From Streptomyces chartreusis NRRL 3882 (GTDB taxonomy: Bacteria; Actinomycetota; Actinomycetes; Streptomycetales; Streptomycetaceae), in assembly GCF_900236475.1 (NCBI RefSeq), contig NZ_LT963352.1:3782001-3846000 (forward strand): a stretch of 64,000 bases of DNA, in the 5' to 3' direction. This document shows positions 26,744 through 33,873 of the stretch, piece after piece (positions within the stretch are counted from its first letter, which is position 1; each line of letters begins with the position of its first letter). Both the position numbers and the translations under genes were made by a program. Below the pieces are notes generated by a model, which saw only the letters and a program-made list of their open reading frames with translations, searched no databases and was not told the origin of the DNA.

Positions 26744-27346
26744 CTAAGCCCGCAGCCCCCGCCGCCGAAGCCGCCCGTACAGTACAAAACCTTCCGTCGC
26801 GGTGAGCAGCCCTGCGGACGTCCAGACGAGGTATGGAGCAACGCCGTTGACGCGACTGCTCAGCCGTGGCTTCAGCCAGCCTTCCGGATCGACCACCAGA
26901 GTTACGTCCTGCCCTTCCCTGAGGTCGCCCTCACAGCCGTCGGGGTCGTCCACCTCGTAGGCGTCGGACTTGTCCGTATCAGTTGTCACGACCGTGCAGG
27001 CCCGGCCGTCCCCGTGTTTCTTCCAGTACGTGCTGACGTCGCCGATCACTGCGCCGTGCCGCACGCCACGATGGTTGAGGAGGTAGTCGCCCATGGCCGG
27101 CCCCACAAAGAGCATGAAGGCAAACCCGGAGACTGCTACGCACGCACCCGGTCCGGCACCACACATGGCCCAGGCAACTACCAGCGAGAGCATGGCCAGG
27201 ATCGCGCCCGCCAACATCAGTGGGCCTTGGTGCTGAGCCAGCCACGCACACCCGGTCAGCGCCAGGGGCAGAAAGACGAGGACCCCCAGCGTGCCGAGCC
27301 GACGCCGCAGTTCCTGTCGGCTCGCACGCGGATACACCTCGGTCAT
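26744..27346 (-). CDS. Membrane protein of unknown function
   Basis: 200 residues, ATG start with GGAG upstream. A basic N-terminus precedes three membrane helices (about 17-37, 43-62 and 67-88). An exposed domain follows (about 90-160) containing CTVVTTDTDKSDAYEVDDPDGCEGDL and a beta strand 'GQDVTLVVDPEGW', and a last helix (about 168-188) precedes a basic tail. The two Cys probably form a disulfide, so the loop is likely outside. It is convergent with the PPE-like gene (21 bases between stops) and in series with the EspG-like gene. No family recognised. Confidence 0.6.
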   Translation of the reverse strand: MTEVYPRASRQELRRRLGTLGVLVFLPLALTGCAWLAQHQGPLMLAGAILAMLSLVVAWAMCGAGPGACVAVSGFAFMLFVGPAMGDYLLNHRGVRHGAVIGDVSTYWKKHGDGRACTVVTTDTDKSDAYEVDDPDGCEGDLREGQDVTLVVDPEGWLKPRLSSRVNGVAPYLVWTSAGLLTATEGFVLYGRLRRRGLRA

Positions 27347-27362
27347 GTCCGAGACTCCGGTC

Positions 27363-28202
27363 TCACTCGCCCGCGATCAGCAGTTCTTCCTTGTCCGGCA
27401 ACAGATCCGTCAGTTTCTCCCATATCTCGGCGGAGTCGGACTTCACCAGAGCCAGCGCGCTGCCCGGGCCGACTTGGCCCGGCATGATGGGTTCTTCGGG
27501 CTGCTCGCGGATCCAGTAGCCGAGGGGGCCGCAGTCCCAGACGGCCAGGGCGCGGACCATGGTGGAGCGCTGGCCCTCGTGTTCGCCGTCCCAGGCGGTG
27601 GTGATGCGCCAAGTGGCGTTCAAGGAGACGACCAAATCCAGGAATTGGCCAAGGACCGGGTCCTTGAGCTTGGTGTCCGCCTCGCTGAGTGCCTTGCGAA
27701 CGAGGTCGCGGGTCGTGTCCTCGTCGGCGCCAGGCTCTTCCGGAGTGACAAACGCGGCGTCCAGAGCGCCCATGGTCGTCTCGACTCGTACTTCGGGAGC
27801 GCCTTCCACCGGCTTCTCCCCGCGATGCAGGTTGACCTTGCGGGCCAGTTCCCACACGAGGGTGTTCGGCTCGATGGAGACGTACTCAGACTCTTCCTCG
27901 CCCGGCCAGCCGTCGTGTGAGATCACGGCCTCCTGACCCACGACCACACCGTGGTTGACCACGCCGTGCTCGCCCGTGATCTCCACCTGAATCATGACCA
28001 TCGGGTCGGCCAGGGCGCCGAGCGGCTCGCGGAGAACCGGAGCCAGTTCTCCCTCCTCGCCTACCAAGCCGATGCGCTGGAGCTCGACCAGTGACTCCCA
28101 CAGCTCCTCAGGCGGCGTCTCACCATCCAAGAGGTGCGCGAACACAGCGATGTGGCGGTCGGCCAGCCGGAAACGGGCCCGGGAGCTGTCGTACGAGGGC
28201 AC
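27363..28202 (-). CDS. EspG-like T7SS chaperone/partner (copy B)
   Basis: 279 residues, GTG start. Paralog of 17952-18791: same opening (MPSYDSSRARFRLA), same 'EYVSIEPNTLVWELAR' helix, and the same block VWDCGPLGYWIREQPEEPIMPGQV, then an acidic LLPDKEELL end. No signal or membrane segment, so it is cytosolic, as expected for a chaperone. It lies 39 bases downstream of a WXG100 gene on the same strand, and the PPE-like gene is next door. Together they look like substrate plus chaperone set for the EccC encoded at 29294. EspG identity is inferred, not proven. Confidence 0.55.
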   Translation of the reverse strand: MPSYDSSRARFRLADRHIAVFAHLLDGETPPEELWESLVELQRIGLVGEEGELAPVLREPLGALADPMVMIQVEITGEHGVVNHGVVVGQEAVISHDGWPGEEESEYVSIEPNTLVWELARKVNLHRGEKPVEGAPEVRVETTMGALDAAFVTPEEPGADEDTTRDLVRKALSEADTKLKDPVLGQFLDLVVSLNATWRITTAWDGEHEGQRSTMVRALAVWDCGPLGYWIREQPEEPIMPGQVGPGSALALVKSDSAEIWEKLTDLLPDKEELLIAGE

Positions 28203-28222
28203 TGGTACAGGTTCCTCTCGCC

Positions 28223-28245
28223 GTAGCGGGGGCAGCGCCCGCTAC
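28223..28245 (-). terminator. Hairpin at end of WXG100 gene
   Basis: Inverted repeat GTAGCGGG and CCCGCTAC with a 7-base loop, overlapping the stop of the leftward WXG100 gene and lying before the EspG-like start. It may reduce transcription into the EspG-like gene. There is no T-run, so this is only a candidate. Confidence 0.35.
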
Positions 28246-28502
28246 TTCTTCTCGTCCTTCAGGTCCTTGGCGTCCTGCGCGCACTTGTGCGCTTCGTCGC
28301 GCAGCGCCTTGGCGACCGTGCCGCACGTCGTCTGCCAGCCCTTGAGCCGCCCGCGCACGTCGTCCGCGTTGGGGCCCGACCAGGTCTTCATCCCGATGGT
28401 GCTGTGCTTCTTGGCGGCATCGACAAGCGAGTCGATGTGGTCGGCCAGCGACCTCAGCTGGCTGGCCCGCTGGTTGAGTTCCTGAATGTCAGGATTTGCC
28501 AT
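28242..28502 (-). CDS. WXG100 family T7SS substrate (leftward)
   Basis: 86 residues from the ATG at 28502; earlier in-frame starts lack the family pattern. Two helices are separated by a W-S-G turn (TWSGPNADDVRGRL, Trp near residue 46), the hallmark of ESAT-6/WXG100 proteins exported by T7SS as helical-hairpin dimers. The C-terminus is Lys/Asp-rich and lacks a clear Y-x-x-x-D/E export signal, so its partner may supply one. A second WXG100 gene starts 205 bases away on the other strand; the two are good candidates for a heterodimer. Confidence 0.85.
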   Translation of the reverse strand: MANPDIQELNQRASQLRSLADHIDSLVDAAKKHSTIGMKTWSGPNADDVRGRLKGWQTTCGTVAKALRDEAHKCAQDAKDLKDEKK

Positions 28503-28707
28503 AGCAGCCTCCCCCGCTGTCCCTGGAGCCTCAGCATACTGGGGCACCGTGTAGACCTTCGTCGGGCTCCCGGCCCAGGCCAACACCACTCGTTCACACG
28601 AAACTCCCATCTCCCAAGGCGCTGGACTGCAACTGCGTCTGGTGCGGTAGCGTCCCCTGTTGCAAACGGATAGTCCGTTTACCTAACGTGACACGGGGAG
28701 GATCGCC

Positions 28708-28968
28708 ATGGATCGCGGTGCAGATCTCACTCAGCTTCGGGAGCTGTCCAAGCTCTTCGGCAAGAAGGCCACCGACCTCCAGGGCCTCATCAAGGCTCTG
28801 GAGACGGCCACCAGCCGGAGCTCGGGTTACTGGAAGGGCCCCAAGGCCGACCGCTTCCGAAACGACTGGCACGACGTGAAGCCGACGTTCGACAAGTGGG
28901 TCGACACGCTGAACGAGGCCAGCAAGTCGGCCAACACCAGCGCCGACAACATCGAGCGCGCCACCTGA
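28708..28968 (+). CDS. WXG100 family T7SS substrate (rightward)
   Basis: 86 residues, ATG 28708 with GGGGAGGA upstream. Helix, W-K-G turn (YWKGPKADRFRNDW), second helix; no signal peptide. It is divergent from the WXG100 gene at 28242, unlike the usual tandem esxAB arrangement, and faces the convergent EccC gene. It probably shares a promoter region with its partner (28503-28707). Confidence 0.85.
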   Translation: MDRGADLTQLRELSKLFGKKATDLQGLIKALETATSRSSGYWKGPKADRFRNDWHDVKPTFDKWVDTLNEASKSANTSADNIERAT

Positions 28969-29237
28969 GCCGACGCTGCCGCGCCGATGCCACAGCCTGA
29001 CGGGGCGTTCCTTCGAGGTCCTCGAACCTCGTACGGGATGCCCCGGCGGCGTTTTCAGCAGGACACACGGGCTTCGACAGGCCGAGCTCTTCCATGGCCA
29101 GTTCACGATGAATAAGAAACAGCAGCAGCGCCGCCCCGCAGAACCTGGCCTCCGGACTCCTTGGTTCCCGATCCAGCGCAGCCGCAAGAGCCCGGCTCCA
29201 AATCCGTCCGTCCCACCAAGCCGTAACCACGGAGCCC
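28969..29237. other. Region between WXG100 and EccC genes with stem-loop
   Basis: No gene. It contains a nested inverted repeat (outer GGGGC/GCCCC 29002-29044, inner CGAGGT/ACCTCG 29014-29031) that could terminate transcription from the rightward WXG100 gene. Confidence 0.45.
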
Positions 29238-29277
29238 ACACAGCGGGCCCCATCTGAAAAAGCAGGGCCCGCTGTGT
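29238..29277 (-). terminator. Strong terminator after eccC-like gene
   Basis: Perfect 13-bp stem ACACAGCGGGCCC / GGGCCCGCTGTGT with a 14-base A-rich loop, 17 bases past the leftward EccC stop. It probably serves both the EccC gene and the convergent WXG100 transcript. Confidence 0.75.
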
Positions 29278-29293
29278 CGTCATTGGCCCTCGG

Positions 29294-32200
29294 TCAGACG
29301 TTCATCACAGCCTGAACCGGCACGAACGCCCCGCCAGTCACAAACAACCCGCTGCCGGCTGCCCCGCCACCGCTGTTCGCAGGCAATCGGATGCCGAACA
29401 GTTCGCCGTCCGACGTGCTTTGCGGCGTCAGCAACATGCCGTTGCGGGACTTGCGGGCCTCGACTGCGAAGCCCCGGTACTGGCCGGACAGTGAGTCCGT
29501 CGTGCCGGCGGCGAGCAGGCCCACGCCGCCATCGGCTCCCTGACGGATGACCCCTTCCAGCGGCTCGTCCAGTGGCGCGTCATAGAGGAGTTCGGCGTCG
29601 TCGACCACGACGACGTACGGTCGCCCGTCGAGTTGGTCCTGGAGCTCTTCCAGGTCGTCACCCGAGCTTTCCGCGTTGAGCACGCCGAGTACCCCTTCTC
29701 GATCCTCGAGTTCCCGCAGCGGGGACCGGCGAGGTGTCACGACCACCAGAGGAGTGCCTGCTCGCAGAAGGAACTCGGCGGCGCACAGCAGTGCAGTCGA
29801 ACGGCCGGACTTCGGTGGTCCGGCAATGACAAAACCGGGCCCGTTCTCCTCCAAGTCGATGCCGATGGGGTGGAGTTCATCGCCTCCGACGGCGACCAGC
29901 GCCCACAACGGCGACGGCGGCACGAAGTCCGGGTCCAGGGCCATCGCCTCCGACGCTGTGATGCGCGTCGGCAGAGCGTCGACGCGCAGGGGGCGGCGGC
30001 CCGCCGGGACTCGGCCGTAGCGCGTTCGCGCCTCCTCCGCGATCTCGCGGAGGGCGCGGACCTGGGCCTGGCCGGCCGGATCCGGCGCCAGCAGACCGAT
30101 CTGTGTCTCGTCCACGCCCGTGTCCGTGATACGCAGGGCGCGCCCGGGCGGCATGTTCTTCGGAACCTCGCGGGCATGGAGACCGGCCGTTGAATAGTCG
30201 TTCGGGTCGGCGAACCGCATGACGAGTCGGTCGGCGAAGGCCGAGGAGACGTGACCGCTCAGACCACTGCGGTCGGCCGTCATGACGACCTTCAGGCCCG
30301 CTGCGGATCCCTCACGGAAGAGTCTCTGGGCCGCTTCCAGCAACTGGCCGTAGTTGTAGTTCTCGAAGGTCGACGCGAAGCCTTCCCAACTGTCCAGGAG
30401 CAGAACCATCCAGGGCAGGCGCTCCTCCGGGGAAGCTCCCGCGCGCTGCTCCGCCGCGCTCGACGCGCCCTCCATCGCCAGTAGTTGCTGACGGCGGGCG
30501 ATCTCCACCTGGAGGCGCTGGATCAGCCTGCGGACCCGGTCCGGCTCATCGCGTGTCACGACGGCGCCGACATGCGGCATACGCACCAGGGGCAGTAGAG
30601 CGTTAGAGCCGCAGTCGATGGCATAGACGTGCACATCGTGCGGGGATGTGTTGCGGGCCAGTGAGCCGGCGAGCGTGCGCAGTGCCGTCGAGCGGCCGGA
30701 ACGAGCGCCACCGAGCAGCAGGGTGTGCTCACCGTGCACCAGGTCCAAGGACACCGGCATGCGGGTCTGCTTCGCCGGCAGGTCGATCAGGCCGTACGGG
30801 ATGGGAGCCACGTCGTCGCCAGGGATGGTGTCCGGTGCGCCACCGTAAGTGGACAGTTCGTCCAGCGTGACGGACTCCGCCAGCGGCGGAAGCCACGGGC
30901 TGCGCTGTTCGCCGAAGCCCATCCGCTCCGCACCGTCGCGCACCGCGTCCACGAGGACGGCCAGGTCGGTGACCATCGTGCCGTCGTCCTCGGCCTCTTC
31001 CCGCTTGGGCAGCGGGCGAGCGTAGGCGTTCCAGGGCAAGGGCACGAGCGTGGCCTTCGGCCCCGTCTGCCCCGTGGCCGGGCGACGGCCACCGATACGG
31101 GCCGACTGCACACCGACGAGCGACTGGGCGCCGGAACGGACGTACATACGACCTGGCGTCGACTTCGAGATCGCGCCCGAGTCCGGTGCATCGATGACGT
31201 CCATCGACTCCGCGGCGTCCGTCACCCGCAGGGCGATGCGGAGGTTGGTGTTGGCCCGGATGTCGGCGCTCACCACACCCGCGGGACGCTGCGTCGCGAG
31301 AATCAGGTGCACGCCGAGAGAGCGGCCTCGGCGTGCGATGTCGACCAGTCCCGCGATGAAGTCGGGCAATTCCGCGACCAGGGACGCGAACTCGTCTATG
31401 ACCAGGACGAGCCGGGGCATCGGCTCCAGTTCGGGGCGGAGCTTGCGGATGTCGTTGTAGTCCTCGATGTCCTTGGCGGCGGCGTCGAAGAGAATCCGCT
31501 CCCGGCGATGCAGCTCGGCGGCGAGCGAGGCAAGGGCCCGCTCGGTCAAGTGGGCGTCGAGGTCGCTGACCATGCCGACGGTGTGCGGCAGGCGAGCGCA
31601 GTCCATGAAGGCGCTGCCGCCCTTGTAGTCGATGAGGACGTAGTTCAGGGCGTCGGGGCGATTCGCCACCGCCAGCGAGGCGATGATCGTCTGCAAGAGC
31701 TCGGACTTACCGGCACCCGTCGTACCGGCGACCAGGGCATGCGGCCCGTCGCGGCGGATGTCCAGGACGAATACGCCATCGGCGGCGATCCCAATGGGTG
31801 CAGACGTCGTCGAACCACCGGCCTGCCAGATGCGCTCCACGTCGACGCCCGCCGGGTTGGGCATGTTCAGCAGGTTCAGCAGTCGGGCCGAGGTGGGCAG
31901 TGCAGAATTCGCGTCGTCACGACTGACATCCCGGATGGGGGCGAGAGACCGGGCCAGGAGTTCGCACCATTCGTAAGGCACCTGGTCGGCGAGGACGTCA
32001 CCGACGGCCTCCAGGCCGTAACCGCGCACCCGGACGTGATGGGCCGCGTCGGGCGACCACGCCACGACGGCCTTGCACTCCTCGGGAAGCAGCCGCTCGT
32101 CCTCGTCGATGCAGAGGGCGAAGATCCCGTACTGCGGGCCCTCGGCCAGGAGTTGGGGAACGCCGGGTACGCGCCGCAGCAACCGTGCCCCGTCGAGTAT

Positions 32201-33784
32201 CAGGAGCACGTTGGCGTCCGGATACAGATGGCCTGTCATGTTGTGCTGCTCGCGGGCCGCCTTGCGTCGAGCCAGCTCGTTCAGAAGTTCGTTGACTCGG
32301 CGGCTGATGCCCTCCGAGTCGAAGCCGACCAGAGCGACGCAGTCCTGTCCCTCGTCGGGGTTGGTGTGGGGCAGCCAGTGTGCCCAGTGCCACTCTGCGC
32401 CGGCGGCGGGTGTCGCAGCCAGCGACACCAGTGACAGGTCTCGGGGGCTGTGCAGCACGGCGGCCTGCACGCTCAGCCAGCGCGCAGTGCCGAGGGCGCG
32501 GGCGCGGTCCCCCGCGATACCGACCACGCCGAGCCGGGCAAAGGGCAGGGTGACCGGGACATCCGGCAGGAGCGGGGGCTCCGGGGGCTCCTCGTCGTGC
32601 GACGAGCCGCCGCGTGCGAAAACGAGTTCCACGTCGGACGGCAGAGCGCCGACCCCGATACGCAGTTGCATCGCGTCCGGGTCGGTGAGGCGGCGCTCCC
32701 ACAGACGGCGGCGGGGGCCGGTCGCGTGGAGGAGGACCTCGGCCGGGTCGGGGTTGTCCTCGCGCCGGGCGCGCTGTTCTTCCTTGCTGAGGGTGACGAG
32801 TTCGGCCTCATAGGCCGCGAGGTCCTTCTTGTACTGCTTGAGGGACGTCTTGTGCTTCTTCTTGCCCTCGCGGTTCTCACTGATCCACTGGGCCAGCATC
32901 ATGAGCGGGCTCATCAGGCAGAACAGCAGCATGTAGATCTGCTTGGTGAAGAGGTACATGGCCAGCCCGAACAGCATGGGCATGAACGCCATGATGAACT
33001 GGAAACGCGCGCGGTCCCCCTTCGTGGGGGGCACCGGCACGGCCAGCCTCCGCCGAGGCCGCAGCGGCGAAAGGCGAGGAGGGCGGTTGTAGGCGAGGCC
33101 GCCCTCGCTCATCGGAGCCAAGTGCGCGTCCGGCTCGACCACCTTGTCGAGTACGAGCAGCGTGTCACCCACCCGTACGACACCGCCGAGCGGCCAAGGA
33201 GTCCCGCCCGTCACAGGATCGTCGTTCAGCCGGATGCTGGCGCCGGCCTCCGGTGCGAGCACGACGTTGCCCTGGAGGTCGACCGTCAGCCGGAGGGCGA
33301 TCGGCGGCAGCGAGGCATCCGGCAAGGGCAACGAACAGGTGGGTGCCGATCCCGCGGTGGCCGCGCCGACACCCAGCCGGACCACCCGTCCGGAACCGGG
33401 ACCACCGGTTACCCGCAACTCGTACTGTCCTACGGGCTCACCCTTGCGCAGCAACGGGCCTATCGAGCTGTCGACGGAGACGCGCATGCCGTCCCGCAGG
33501 ACTCCGGCCGCCGGTGCCTCCGGATCACACAGCACACCATCGGCCCACAGCGCCGGCGCTCCGGTCACCGCCGTCCCGTAGCCAGGCAGCGAAGCCAGTG
33601 AGGTGCCGGGCATGGCCACGACGTTCCCTGTCCCACCGCCATGCGGTGCGACGCTCTGTCCGACGGCCTGCGCCAGTACCTCCGCGACATCGCCTGCCGT
33701 GGCGGTGTCGTCGGCGGTGACGACGACGTCCTCCGGCTCACCGCCTTCGCGTACGACCGTGACCAGCATCTGCATGGTGGTCAT
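29294..33784 (-). CDS. eccC: EccC/EssC-type FtsK-SpoIIIE ATPase of type VII secretion
   Basis: 1496 residues. The N-terminus (about 1-235) has two FHA-like beta domains as in EssC, though the second lacks the G-R, S and H residues needed for phospho-Thr binding. Two membrane helices follow (about 262-305), then three FtsK ATPase domains with Walker A near 688 (GTTGAGKS), 1026 (GGARSGRS) and 1322 (GPPKSGRS). Only the first keeps the Walker Lys and a VIDEFA Walker B with Glu; the others have Arg instead of Lys, and LLLDSW or VVDDAE. EccC is the membrane motor that recognises WXG100 substrates. Close WXG100 genes and a downstream terminator support the role. No other core T7SS gene is in the window. 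Confidence 0.9.
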   Translation of the reverse strand: MTTMQMLVTVVREGGEPEDVVVTADDTATAGDVAEVLAQAVGQSVAPHGGGTGNVVAMPGTSLASLPGYGTAVTGAPALWADGVLCDPEAPAAGVLRDGMRVSVDSSIGPLLRKGEPVGQYELRVTGGPGSGRVVRLGVGAATAGSAPTCSLPLPDASLPPIALRLTVDLQGNVVLAPEAGASIRLNDDPVTGGTPWPLGGVVRVGDTLLVLDKVVEPDAHLAPMSEGGLAYNRPPRLSPLRPRRRLAVPVPPTKGDRARFQFIMAFMPMLFGLAMYLFTKQIYMLLFCLMSPLMMLAQWISENREGKKKHKTSLKQYKKDLAAYEAELVTLSKEEQRARREDNPDPAEVLLHATGPRRRLWERRLTDPDAMQLRIGVGALPSDVELVFARGGSSHDEEPPEPPLLPDVPVTLPFARLGVVGIAGDRARALGTARWLSVQAAVLHSPRDLSLVSLAATPAAGAEWHWAHWLPHTNPDEGQDCVALVGFDSEGISRRVNELLNELARRKAAREQHNMTGHLYPDANVLLILDGARLLRRVPGVPQLLAEGPQYGIFALCIDEDERLLPEECKAVVAWSPDAAHHVRVRGYGLEAVGDVLADQVPYEWCELLARSLAPIRDVSRDDANSALPTSARLLNLLNMPNPAGVDVERIWQAGGSTTSAPIGIAADGVFVLDIRRDGPHALVAGTTGAGKSELLQTIIASLAVANRPDALNYVLIDYKGGSAFMDCARLPHTVGMVSDLDAHLTERALASLAAELHRRERILFDAAAKDIEDYNDIRKLRPELEPMPRLVLVIDEFASLVAELPDFIAGLVDIARRGRSLGVHLILATQRPAGVVSADIRANTNLRIALRVTDAAESMDVIDAPDSGAISKSTPGRMYVRSGAQSLVGVQSARIGGRRPATGQTGPKATLVPLPWNAYARPLPKREEAEDDGTMVTDLAVLVDAVRDGAERMGFGEQRSPWLPPLAESVTLDELSTYGGAPDTIPGDDVAPIPYGLIDLPAKQTRMPVSLDLVHGEHTLLLGGARSGRSTALRTLAGSLARNTSPHDVHVYAIDCGSNALLPLVRMPHVGAVVTRDEPDRVRRLIQRLQVEIARRQQLLAMEGASSAAEQRAGASPEERLPWMVLLLDSWEGFASTFENYNYGQLLEAAQRLFREGSAAGLKVVMTADRSGLSGHVSSAFADRLVMRFADPNDYSTAGLHAREVPKNMPPGRALRITDTGVDETQIGLLAPDPAGQAQVRALREIAEEARTRYGRVPAGRRPLRVDALPTRITASEAMALDPDFVPPSPLWALVAVGGDELHPIGIDLEENGPGFVIAGPPKSGRSTALLCAAEFLLRAGTPLVVVTPRRSPLRELEDREGVLGVLNAESSGDDLEELQDQLDGRPYVVVVDDAELLYDAPLDEPLEGVIRQGADGGVGLLAAGTTDSLSGQYRGFAVEARKSRNGMLLTPQSTSDGELFGIRLPANSGGGAAGSGLFVTGGAFVPVQAVMNV

Positions 33785-33812
33785 CCTCCCCGTCGGCCCC
33801 TGTGGCCACGTT

Positions 33813-33830
33813 CGTTAACTTCAGCTAACG
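33813..33830. promoter_or_regulatory. Small inverted repeat upstream of eccC-like gene
   Basis: CGTTAACTTCAGCTAACG has 5-bp arms (CGTTA/TAACG) in the 89 bases between the kinase stop and the EccC start. AT-rich compared with its surroundings, it could be part of a promoter or operator for the EccC gene. Weak evidence. Confidence 0.25.
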
Positions 33831-33873
33831 GAGACTATGGCAGTCCCCGGCCTCGCTCCCCAGCGCCCCGGCG

